Shown here in pieces: positions 14,464-22,906 of a stretch of 64,000 nt of DNA. The notes below the pieces were generated by a model. That model was not told the origin of the DNA, made no database searches, and saw nothing but the letters and a program-made list of their open reading frames with translations. This DNA comes from an uncultured Bacteroides sp. (GTDB taxonomy: Bacteria > Bacteroidota > Bacteroidia > Bacteroidales > Bacteroidaceae), in the NCBI RefSeq assembly GCF_959029255.1, contig NZ_CAUFUE010000011.1:80385-144384 (forward strand), given 5' to 3'. Numbering within the stretch: position 1 is the first letter of the stretch; the number at the start of each line of letters is the position of its first letter. The position numbers and the translations under genes were made by a program.

Positions 14464-16128
14464 TTGGATTGGCTATATAGTTTGTTTGTCGAACACTCCG
14501 CTTTACAGGCGGTGGTGGTGCTCTCATTAATTTCCGCTATCGGATTGGGACTGGGGAAAGTGCATATCTGTGGTATCTCCCTCGGTGTGACGTTCGTTTT
14601 CTTTGCAGGCATCCTTGCCGGGCATTTCGGGTTGTCCATCGACCCGCAGATGCTGAATTACGCGGAAAGTTTCGGATTGGTGATATTCGTGTATGCGTTG
14701 GGACTGCAAGTCGGTCCGGGTTTCTTCAGCTCTTTCCGTCAGGGAGGGGTACAACTGAATATGTTGGCATTGGGTGTGGTGCTGATAGGTACATTACTCA
14801 CGGTGCTGGGCAGCTATGGATTTGGCATTTCCCTGCCCAATATGGTTGGCATACTTTGTGGAGCTACGACCAATACCCCGGCGCTCGGTGCGGCGCAGCA
14901 AACTTTGAAGCAAATGGGACTGGAAGCCAGTACCCCTGCGTTGGGATGTGCAGTGGCCTATCCGTTAGGGGTGGTAGGAGTTATCCTTGCCGTGTTGGCT
15001 ATCCGCAAGGCGTTGGCACGTAAGGAAGATTTGGAACTCAAGGAGAAGGATGACGAGAATAAAACCTATATTGCTGCCTTTCAGGTGCACAATCCGGCTA
15101 TCTTTGATAAAAGCGTCAAAGAGATAGCAAGCCTGAGTTATCAGAAATTCGTGATTTCCCGTCTGTGGAGGGATGGTAATGTAAGCATCCCGACTTCTGA
15201 GAAAGTGATAAAGGAAGGTGACCGTTTGTTGGTTATCACTTCCGAGAAATATGCGCCTGCGCTGACTGTACTTTTCGGTGAACAAGAACATACGGACTGG
15301 AACAAAGAGGATATCGACTGGAATGCTATCGACAGCCAGTTGATTTCGCAGCGCATTGTCGTGACGCGCCCTGAGCTGAATGGCAAAAAGTTGGGTTCTT
15401 TGCATTTACGCAATCATTATGGCATTAACATTAGTCGCGTATACCGTAGCGGTGTGCAATTACTGGCTACGGCAGAGTTGACCTTGCAATTGGGCGACCG
15501 GTTGACTGTAGTAGGTGAGGCTGCCGCCATTCAGAATGTGGAGAAAGTACTTGGAAATGCTATCAAAAGTTTGAAAGAGCCGAATTTAGTGGCAGTATTT
15601 GTAGGCATCATTCTGGGATTGGCTTTAGGAGCTATTCCATTTTCTATTCCGGGCATCAGCGCCCCGGTGAAACTCGGCCTGGCAGGTGGTCCTATCATTG
15701 TGGGAATCCTTATCGGTACATTCGGTCCGAGAATGCACATGGTGACATATACTACACGGAGTGCCAATCTGATGTTGCGTGCTTTGGGCTTATCCCTTTA
15801 TTTAGCCTGCCTGGGACTTGATGCGGGTGCTCATTTCTTTGATACGGTGTTCCGCCCGGAAGGCCTGTTGTGGATTGCCATAGGTTTCGGGCTGACGGTA
15901 ATTCCGGTGTTGATTATGGGTGTCATTGCATTTAAGATAATGAAAATTGATTTCGGTTCGATGGCGGGAATGCTCTGCGGAAGTATGGCAAACCCGATGG
16001 CCTTGAACTATGCCAACGATACTATACCCGGCGATAACCCGTCTGTAGCATACGCCACAGTTTATCCATTGTGTATGTTCCTGCGTGTGATTATCGCTCA
16101 AGTGCTGTTAATGTTCTTGCTTGGGTGA
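14464..16128 (+). CDS. AspT/YidE-type transporter with two RCK_C domains
   Basis: A 554-residue aspartate-alanine-exchanger-family membrane protein. Two halves of about five to six helices each (residues 10-180 and 375-554) carry the family duplication motifs GCAVAYPLGVVGVI in the first half and YATVYPLCMFLRV in the second. Between them are two TrkA-C/RCK_C regulatory domains (about 205-285 and 295-370, FVISRLWRDGNVSIPTSEKVIKEGDRLLVI). It starts with TTG, supported by the -7 box just upstream and a hydrophobic N-terminus. Substrate is unknown; aspartate is known only for AspT. Confidence 0.9.
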   Translation: MDWLYSLFVEHSALQAVVVLSLISAIGLGLGKVHICGISLGVTFVFFAGILAGHFGLSIDPQMLNYAESFGLVIFVYALGLQVGPGFFSSFRQGGVQLNMLALGVVLIGTLLTVLGSYGFGISLPNMVGILCGATTNTPALGAAQQTLKQMGLEASTPALGCAVAYPLGVVGVILAVLAIRKALARKEDLELKEKDDENKTYIAAFQVHNPAIFDKSVKEIASLSYQKFVISRLWRDGNVSIPTSEKVIKEGDRLLVITSEKYAPALTVLFGEQEHTDWNKEDIDWNAIDSQLISQRIVVTRPELNGKKLGSLHLRNHYGINISRVYRSGVQLLATAELTLQLGDRLTVVGEAAAIQNVEKVLGNAIKSLKEPNLVAVFVGIILGLALGAIPFSIPGISAPVKLGLAGGPIIVGILIGTFGPRMHMVTYTTRSANLMLRALGLSLYLACLGLDAGAHFFDTVFRPEGLLWIAIGFGLTVIPVLIMGVIAFKIMKIDFGSMAGMLCGSMANPMALNYANDTIPGDNPSVAYATVYPLCMFLRVIIAQVLLMFLLG

Positions 16129-16251
16129 CACTATAGTTGATAGATGATAGTTGATAGTTAGAAACTAAAGTCTCCGCGTCATTAAACTAAAGTAACTTTA
16201 ATCGTAAATCGTTAAATCGTAAATTGTACATTGTAAATTGTAAATAATATC

Positions 16252-18240
16252 ATGGGAACCATTACTCCTGAAAGTATTGTCAGTGACTTGCGCTATTTGC
16301 AACTATTGTCACGCAGTTTTCCTACTATCGCTGATGCCAGTACGGAAATCATAAATCTGGAAGCTATTTTGAATTTGCCGAAAGGTACGGAACATTTTCT
16401 CACAGATATTCATGGTGAATATGAAGCTTTCCAGCACGTGTTGAAAAATGCTTCGGGAGCTGTAAAGCGGAAAGTGAATGAAATTTTCGGTCATACTTTG
16501 CGTGAGAGCGAAAAGAAAGAACTGTGTACCCTGATTTATTATCCGGAGGAGAAGTTGCAATTGATAAAAGAACATGAGACAGACCTGGATGACTGGTATC
16601 TGATTACCTTGAACCAATTGGTGAAAGTCTGCCAGAATGTTTCTTCCAAATACACACGTTCTAAAGTGCGTAAGGCACTTCCCGCAGAATTCTCGTACAT
16701 CATTCAGGAGTTGCTGCATGAGTCGAGTATAGAACCGAACAAACACGCTTACATCAATGTAATCATCAGTACCATTATTACCACAAAGCGTTCCGATGAT
16801 TTCATCATTGCCATGTGTAATTTGATTCAGCGCCTGACGATTGACTCCCTGCACATTGTCGGTGACATTTACGACCGTGGACCGGGTGCTCATATTATTA
16901 TGGATACGCTTTGCGATTATCATAACTTCGATATCCAGTGGGGGAACCATGATATCCTGTGGATGGGGGCTGCATCAGGCAACAATGCCTGTATTGCCAA
17001 CGTCATCCGTATGTCCATGCGCTATGCCAACCTGGCAACGTTGGAAGACGGTTATGGCATCAATCTGTTGCCTCTCGCTACGTTTGCCATGGATACATAC
17101 GGTGATGACCCTTGTACTATCTTCGCTCCGAAGATGAATTTCGCCGATTCGGAATATAATGAAAAAACATTGCGCCTGATTACACAGATGCACAAGGCGA
17201 TTACGGTTATTCAGTTGAAGCTGGAGGCGGATATCATCAGCCGTCGCCCCGAGTTCAATATGGAGAACCGGAAGTTGTTACATAAGATTGACTTTGAACG
17301 TGGCGTATTTGTGTACGAAGGCAAGGAGTATGAGTTGCGGGATACCAATTTCCCGACGATTGACCCGGCAGATCCCTACCGCTTATCGGATGAGGAACAG
17401 GAATTGGTAGATAAGATTCATGCCTCGTTTATGAATAGCGAGAAATTGAAAAAACACATGCGTTGCCTGTTCACCTACGGCGGTATGTATCTGGTTTGTA
17501 ACAGTAACCTGCTGTATCATGCTTCCGTGCCTTTGAATGAGGACGGTAGTTTCAAGCATGTACGCATCGGAAAGAAAGAGTATTGGGGGCATAAGTTATT
17601 GCAAAAGACCGACCAACTGATACGTACAGCCTATTTTGATGAGGACGGTTCCAAAGAAAAACAGTTTGCTCTAGACTACGTGTGGTATATGTGGTGCGGT
17701 CCTAATGCACCGTCATTCGACAAAGATAAGATGGCTACCTTCGAGCGTTACTTTGTTGCCGATAAAGAGTTGCATAAAGAAACTAAAGGATATTATTATA
17801 CTTTGCGCAATCGTGCGGATATCTGCGATAATATATTGACTGAGTTCGGTGTGGAACCCGGCCCCCATTCTCATATCATCAACGGTCACGTACCTGTGAA
17901 AACTATCAAAGGTGAGAAACCTATCAAAGCCGATGGTAAGTTGCTGGTGATTGACGGTGGTTTCTCCAAAGCCTATCAACCGGAAACCGGTATTGCAGGT
18001 TATACATTGGTATATCATTCCCACGGCTTGCAGTTGGTACAGCACGAGCCTTTCCAAAGTCGTCAGAAGGCAATAGAGGAAGGACAGGATATCAAGTCTA
18101 CCACATTTGTCATTGAGTTCAATTCACAGCGTATGATGGTGAAGGATACGGATAAAGGGAAAGTACTAGTGACGCAAATTCAGGATTTGAAGAAACTGTT
18201 GGTGGCGTATAGAACGGGATTTATTAAGGAGAAACAATGA
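16252..18240 (+). CDS. fbp: Fructose-1,6-bisphosphatase, class III
   Basis: A 662-residue enzyme that dephosphorylates fructose 1,6-bisphosphate in gluconeogenesis. Class III members are calcineurin-like metallophosphatases about this long. Metal-ligand motifs visible: DIHGEYEAF near residue 58, GDIYDRGPGAH near 204, WGNHDILWMGA near 226, and INGHVPVKTIKGEKP near 543 with a following DGGFSKAYQ. The start is ATG 16252, after a run of AAATTGTA-type repeats. It is monocistronic and followed by palindromic repeat copy B. Confidence 0.96.
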   Translation: MGTITPESIVSDLRYLQLLSRSFPTIADASTEIINLEAILNLPKGTEHFLTDIHGEYEAFQHVLKNASGAVKRKVNEIFGHTLRESEKKELCTLIYYPEEKLQLIKEHETDLDDWYLITLNQLVKVCQNVSSKYTRSKVRKALPAEFSYIIQELLHESSIEPNKHAYINVIISTIITTKRSDDFIIAMCNLIQRLTIDSLHIVGDIYDRGPGAHIIMDTLCDYHNFDIQWGNHDILWMGAASGNNACIANVIRMSMRYANLATLEDGYGINLLPLATFAMDTYGDDPCTIFAPKMNFADSEYNEKTLRLITQMHKAITVIQLKLEADIISRRPEFNMENRKLLHKIDFERGVFVYEGKEYELRDTNFPTIDPADPYRLSDEEQELVDKIHASFMNSEKLKKHMRCLFTYGGMYLVCNSNLLYHASVPLNEDGSFKHVRIGKKEYWGHKLLQKTDQLIRTAYFDEDGSKEKQFALDYVWYMWCGPNAPSFDKDKMATFERYFVADKELHKETKGYYYTLRNRADICDNILTEFGVEPGPHSHIINGHVPVKTIKGEKPIKADGKLLVIDGGFSKAYQPETGIAGYTLVYHSHGLQLVQHEPFQSRQKAIEEGQDIKSTTFVIEFNSQRMMVKDTDKGKVLVTQIQDLKKLLVAYRTGFIKEKQ

Positions 18241-18250
18241 GATAATAATA

Positions 18251-18346
18251 TAATGAAGAATTAAGAATTAAGAATGAAGAATTTAGCTGCGCTATGCAAT
18301 CATGCCGAAAGGTAATTCTTCATTCTTAATTCTTAATTCTTCATTA
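18251..18346. repeat. Palindromic intergenic repeat, family 1, copy B
   Basis: Perfect 33-bp arms (18251-18283 and 18314-18346) made of GAATTAAGAAT-type units enclose a 30-base core containing GCGCTATGCAATCATGCCG. It lies between the convergent 3' ends of fbp and the surface-repeat gene, so it may serve as a bidirectional terminator; its right arm overlaps the last codons of the latter. Confidence 0.8.
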
Positions 18347-19601
18347 ATACCACCCCCCCTTCCACAATCACTCCTTTGTCATAGTTGGAACTTCGGTTGT
18401 AATACCTGTCCCATCCATAACCACCGGTTACGAATACACCCAAATAATCCGTTAACCGGTATTCGAGATTGACGCGTGATTGTAACGAGTAGAGACGGGC
18501 AGGGAAACCATAGTCCTTATTCTTGAAAGTTTCGATGTGTTGGTAACCTAAATCTCCGCTGATGTGCAATCCTTTATAAAGTGGTAATTCCAATCCGGCA
18601 CGATAGAATAAAGCGGCAGAGAACTTGTCACTGAAATCCAAATAGGGAGAACCGGCACCTAGAATGGTATAAAACAGTTTGTTTTTGAAACGGGCGGCCG
18701 CATTCAGTTTAGTCTTGTTACCGCCGAATACCATAAGTTGCACTTTGGTTTGCGGATTGGCATTGACTAAACCTAATTGAAAACCATCCAAACTCTCTTT
18801 GTAATAATTCACCAGTCCGATTTGCAAACCTTTGGCATGGAGGGCAATGTTGAGTGGGGCAAGCTGCACCCCGGTAGCTGTACCACCTGCCACATTACCT
18901 ATACCTGCTATTTGAAGTCCTTTCATGGCATCGGCTGTAATGTTGCCAAGACCGGATATCTGGATACCTTTCATATCGTCACCCACTACGCTCAACAATC
19001 CGGAAGCGTTGAACCCATTGAAACTACCGCCCGAAATATTGGCGAGTCCTGCAAGTTGAACTCCGGCGGATTCTTCTCCGGTGATATTCAGTAAACCGCC
19101 GATGATGACACCCCGGCTGTTATCTCCCGTGATGTTGGCCAGTCCGGACAGAACGACTCCCTGCGCATAATTTCCCGTGATACCTACCAGGCCCGATATG
19201 GATACACCGCTCAAACTGTTGCCGTTGGCATTGGTGATGCCGGCAATCTGGACTCCTCGCACGTTTCCGCCCACCATATTGGAGATTCCCGCCATCTGCA
19301 CGCCATTCATATCCCTGCCTACTACACCACTCAGAACATTCATCCCCAAACCATTCAAACGGTTCATGGATGAAAAAATACCGAGATTGAAGCAAGTACT
19401 GCCTACGGTATCTGTACGTTGGGTGGAGATATTCTTCCAAAGGGAAATATTGATGCCCACCGGACCGTAATCTGTCCGTGAGGCACGTTGTTTAGAAGAG
19501 TGGTTATGTTTCTCTTTTGTGGAAGTCTGAATGTTGTTCTGACTATAAATTTCCCCGACAAACAACAAGGAAAGCAGAATGAGCGGAAAGATACGTTTCA
19601 T
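18333..19601 (-). CDS. Surface repeat-containing outer-membrane protein
   Basis: A 422-residue exported protein (signal peptide with LILLSLLFVGEIYSQ). Residues about 95-290 consist of roughly nine to ten repeats of 22-23 residues with the pattern G-V-Q-I-A/S-G-L-x-N-I-x-G-x, which resembles the LA_2272-type surface repeat family and would form a stacked beta structure. The last 120 residues look like outer-membrane beta strands ending in a short aromatic tail (VNLEYRLTDYLGVFVTGGYGWDRYYNR). The gene starts five bases after the sulfatase stop, so it is probably co-transcribed with the acyl-CoA ligase and sulfatase genes. Function unknown. Confidence 0.75.
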   Translation of the reverse strand: MKRIFPLILLSLLFVGEIYSQNNIQTSTKEKHNHSSKQRASRTDYGPVGINISLWKNISTQRTDTVGSTCFNLGIFSSMNRLNGLGMNVLSGVVGRDMNGVQMAGISNMVGGNVRGVQIAGITNANGNSLSGVSISGLVGITGNYAQGVVLSGLANITGDNSRGVIIGGLLNITGEESAGVQLAGLANISGGSFNGFNASGLLSVVGDDMKGIQISGLGNITADAMKGLQIAGIGNVAGGTATGVQLAPLNIALHAKGLQIGLVNYYKESLDGFQLGLVNANPQTKVQLMVFGGNKTKLNAAARFKNKLFYTILGAGSPYLDFSDKFSAALFYRAGLELPLYKGLHISGDLGYQHIETFKNKDYGFPARLYSLQSRVNLEYRLTDYLGVFVTGGYGWDRYYNRSSNYDKGVIVEGGVVLMKN

Positions 19602-19606
19602 ATTAT

Positions 19607-21160
19607 TTAAAAAGTTTCATCCGGCCAAGGCGCCAACTGTTGAGTGGCACGCAATATGGGGCGTTGTGCATCCACAGACCGGAGATAATTACTTAATTTC
19701 TGTGACAACTTCTTGACGAGTTTCGGATTTTCTCCGGCCACATCATTTTTCTCACTGATATCGGCGGGTATATTGAACAACTCATGTTTACCGCTGTCAA
19801 AATAATACACCAACTTCCAGTCGCCCGAACGGATGGAACACGTAGCTCCGATCCCCGGTCCTGAAGGTCCCCAACTATGAGGATAATGCCAATAGATGTC
19901 ACGGTCTTTCACTTTACCTTTGCCGGTGAGCAGAGGCAAGAAGCTGATACCGTCACGCTGTTGAATGGTCTTGTAATGCTCTACACCTGCTATTTCGAGG
20001 ATAGTAGGGAAGAAATCCTCTATCATCAGATAATGGTTACATTTTGTTTCGGGAACAACCACCCCGGGCCAGCGTACAATCATCGGCTCGCGTACGCCAC
20101 CTTCGTAGGCGGAACCTTTTCCGCTGTTCAGGGGATAGTTCTGTACGTGCAGTTGTCCGGCACGTGTGTGGGCGGCAAGCCCTCCATTGTCCGACATGAA
20201 AATCAGCACGGTATTCTCAGTCAAGTTATTTTCGTCCAGATAATCCATGATATCTCCCAGACTCTTGTCCATTCCTTCGATAAGCGTGGCGTATGCCGCT
20301 TCTACAGGCGGCAGTCCGGCATCTATGTACTTCTGGTAGAAACGCATATCAGGCTGTATAGGCGTATGTATGGCATAATGCGCCATATAGAGGAAGAAAG
20401 GCTTGTCAATCTTCTGCGCGTCATCCAATGCTTTTTCAGCTTCCAGGGTGAGGGCTTCGGAAAGGAATATATTTTTTCCGTGATACTTCTCCAGGCCGGG
20501 TACGGCAGCCAATGGACTTTTACCGCCCGGCTTATTCCCGAAGTTTTCCATTCCGTAATAACTGGCAGGTGAACCTGCGGCATGTCCCGCGATATTCACG
20601 TCAAATCCCATTTTCAACGGATCGGAACCCGGAGTTTCTTCGGCACCGAAATGCGCTTTTCCGCAATGTATGGTGTGGTAACCGTTATCTTTGAGCAACT
20701 GCGCAAGCGAGGTCACTTGCGTGGTGCGTTCCACTCCCGGTTCCTGACAAATACCGTTTACATTCCATTCGGGATAAACCATAATGGAATCCGGTTGTTC
20801 GTGGGTCGTGTTTTTCCGCAGTGTCCAGCTGGTGACACGATGGCGGGCGGCATTCATTCCCGAAAAGAGGCTGACACGGGTCGGAGAGCTGATACTACAT
20901 GCGTACGCTTGTGTAAACATTCGTCCCTGGGCAGCCAGCCGCTCCATATTGGGAGTGTGATACGTGTCATTATACTTGGTACGTTGTGTCCAAAAGGGTA
21001 GGGAAGTGTCCTGCCATCCCATGTCGTCCACCAGAAATAAAATGATATTGGGACGTGTCTTGTCGGTATGCGTTACGCCGCCTTGTGGCATATCGCATAC
21101 TTCTTCCGCCATTCCGCACAACGGAAACAAGGCTGCGGATAATAATAGTTTGTTTCTCAT
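19607..21160 (-). CDS. Sulfatase, S1 family, serine-type
   Basis: A 517-residue exported sulfatase (signal peptide about residues 1-19) that would remove sulfate esters from glycans or small molecules. Metal-binding NIILFLVDDMGWQD near residue 38, then the modification motif S-S-P-T-R near 92, where Ser is converted to formylglycine by a radical-SAM maturase not encoded here; HCGKAHFGAEE near 162; MSDNGG near 323; and GKGSAYEGGVREP near 350. Its start overlaps the end of the acyl-CoA ligase gene by four bases, so the two are translationally coupled. Substrate is not deducible; no polysaccharide-utilisation SusC/D pair is adjacent. Confidence 0.93.
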   Translation of the reverse strand: MRNKLLLSAALFPLCGMAEEVCDMPQGGVTHTDKTRPNIILFLVDDMGWQDTSLPFWTQRTKYNDTYHTPNMERLAAQGRMFTQAYACSISSPTRVSLFSGMNAARHRVTSWTLRKNTTHEQPDSIMVYPEWNVNGICQEPGVERTTQVTSLAQLLKDNGYHTIHCGKAHFGAEETPGSDPLKMGFDVNIAGHAAGSPASYYGMENFGNKPGGKSPLAAVPGLEKYHGKNIFLSEALTLEAEKALDDAQKIDKPFFLYMAHYAIHTPIQPDMRFYQKYIDAGLPPVEAAYATLIEGMDKSLGDIMDYLDENNLTENTVLIFMSDNGGLAAHTRAGQLHVQNYPLNSGKGSAYEGGVREPMIVRWPGVVVPETKCNHYLMIEDFFPTILEIAGVEHYKTIQQRDGISFLPLLTGKGKVKDRDIYWHYPHSWGPSGPGIGATCSIRSGDWKLVYYFDSGKHELFNIPADISEKNDVAGENPKLVKKLSQKLSNYLRSVDAQRPILRATQQLAPWPDETF

Positions 21161-22815
21161 CCTTTAGCTTCCTGATATAAGAAGCGTTTAATTGATTTCT
21201 TCGGTGTCTTCTCGAACTCTTCAGGGTAGATTTTCATCTTGGAAATCTGGCTGTATGCAGGTAGTTCCGCATTCAGCGCCACACGGTTTTCTTCCATCAC
21301 ACGTTCTATGTCTTCATTGTGAAGCCCGTGCGCGAAGGCATCGTCAAAGTCCGGATAAACCAATCCGACAAGCTTCTCGTTTTGCTGTACGATGATACTT
21401 TCGGCAACGTACGGCATATTATTCAATTTATCTTCAATTTCTTCAGGATAGATGTTCTGGCCGCTCGGACCGAGGAGCATATTCTTGCTACGGCCTTTAA
21501 TGGTCACATTACCTTCGGCATCCATCAGGGCGAGGTCGCCGGTACGCAACCAACCGTCCTTGTCGAGTACCTGTTCGGTAGCCTCCTCGTTTTTATAATA
21601 ACCCAGCATCACGTTAGGTCCGCGACACACAATCTCACCCGGAATATTTTCCGGATCGGGAGATAATATCTTCACCTCCATGCGGGGAGCGGCCTTACCG
21701 CAAGAGCCCGGTTTGAAGCGAGTCCAGTCTTCGTAACAGATGATAGGTCCACATTCCGTCATACCGTAACCCACCGTGTACGGGAAGTCTATCATGCGCA
21801 GGAACTGTTCTACCTCCTGGTTGAAAGCGGCACCTCCTACGATGACGGCGGCAAAATTACCTCCGAAGGCCTGTACCATCTGCTCGCGTACGGTAGCCTT
21901 TATCTTATCGTTGATGATAGGCACTTTCAGTAACAATTTCATAGCCGGTGTTTCCAGTTTCGGCAGTACGTTCTTCTTGATAATCTTTTCGATGATGAGC
22001 GGCACCGCCACAATCAAGTTCGGTTTCACCTCGGCGAACGCTTGGAAAATAATCTTCGGACTCGGCATGCGGGTCAGGTAATAAATGTGACAGCCCACGG
22101 CAAACTCGTACAGGAATTCGAATGCAAGCCCGTACATGTGTGCCATTGGCAGCATACACACCAGTTTGTCTCCGGCTTTCAGCGGGAGTACTTCAAAAGC
22201 AAAGGCGGTGTTCGACCATAAACTGCGGTAAGGCAGCATTACGCCCTTGGAGTAACTGGTAGTGCCCGATGTATAATTGATAACTGCCAGCTCTTCCGGT
22301 TGGTCTTTATGATAAGCGATGTGTTCCTTGCGGAAGTTCTTGGGATATTTCTTACCGAACATTTCATTCAGGTGTTCACGCGCGTAATTCAATTTCTCGC
22401 TGCGTGAAACGAGGATGGAAAAGTCCGTCATCAGCATAATGCCCTCCAGCAGCGGCATGGCGCTTTCGTTCAGGTTCTCCCACACTTGGTCGCCCACAAA
22501 CAGAAGTTTGGCTTCGGAGTGGTTGACGATATTATGGATGTTGTCAGCTTTGAATTCGTGGAGGATAGGTACGATTACCGCGCCATACGTCAGGGTGGCA
22601 AGGAATGTTACCCCCCAATGTGAACTGTTACGGCCGCAGACGGCTATCTTGTCACCTTTCTTGATGCCGCTCGCTTCAAAGATGATATGCAGCTTTTCTA
22701 TTTTGCGGGCTACATCTTTATATTGCAGGGTAGCTCCTTTATAATCAGTCAGGGCATCCAAGTCCCAATTTTCTTTTATACTGTTTTCTATATAGGCAAT
22801 AAAGCTTTGTTCCAT
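21157..22815 (-). CDS. AMP-forming acyl-CoA ligase (long-chain type)
   Basis: A 552-residue ANL-superfamily adenylating enzyme that would activate a fatty or other carboxylic acid as the CoA thioester. Motifs: P-loop YTSGTTSYSKG near residue 180, GYGMTECGP near 347, WLRTGDLA near 420 and the hinge GRSKNMLLGPSGQNIYPEEIE near 440. It heads a probable three-gene operon with a sulfatase and a surface-repeat protein, with a good promoter at 22848-22878. The linkage of acyl activation with sulfatase is unusual; it may be incidental. Confidence 0.92.
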   Translation of the reverse strand: MEQSFIAYIENSIKENWDLDALTDYKGATLQYKDVARKIEKLHIIFEASGIKKGDKIAVCGRNSSHWGVTFLATLTYGAVIVPILHEFKADNIHNIVNHSEAKLLFVGDQVWENLNESAMPLLEGIMLMTDFSILVSRSEKLNYAREHLNEMFGKKYPKNFRKEHIAYHKDQPEELAVINYTSGTTSYSKGVMLPYRSLWSNTAFAFEVLPLKAGDKLVCMLPMAHMYGLAFEFLYEFAVGCHIYYLTRMPSPKIIFQAFAEVKPNLIVAVPLIIEKIIKKNVLPKLETPAMKLLLKVPIINDKIKATVREQMVQAFGGNFAAVIVGGAAFNQEVEQFLRMIDFPYTVGYGMTECGPIICYEDWTRFKPGSCGKAAPRMEVKILSPDPENIPGEIVCRGPNVMLGYYKNEEATEQVLDKDGWLRTGDLALMDAEGNVTIKGRSKNMLLGPSGQNIYPEEIEDKLNNMPYVAESIIVQQNEKLVGLVYPDFDDAFAHGLHNEDIERVMEENRVALNAELPAYSQISKMKIYPEEFEKTPKKSIKRFLYQEAKG

Positions 22816-22847
22816 GATGTTAATTGCACATTTAGTTGAAATTTGTG

Positions 22848-22878
22848 CAAATATAAAGGTTTATATATAGAATGCAAA
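22848..22878 (-). promoter_or_regulatory. Promoter of the acyl-CoA ligase/sulfatase operon
   Basis: Minus-strand TATATTTG at 22848-22855 and TTTG at 22875-22878 with 19 bases between: full Bacteroides consensus. Confidence 0.75.
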
Positions 22879-22906
22879 CTTTTATAGAGAAAATAGCTTT
22901 AATTTG

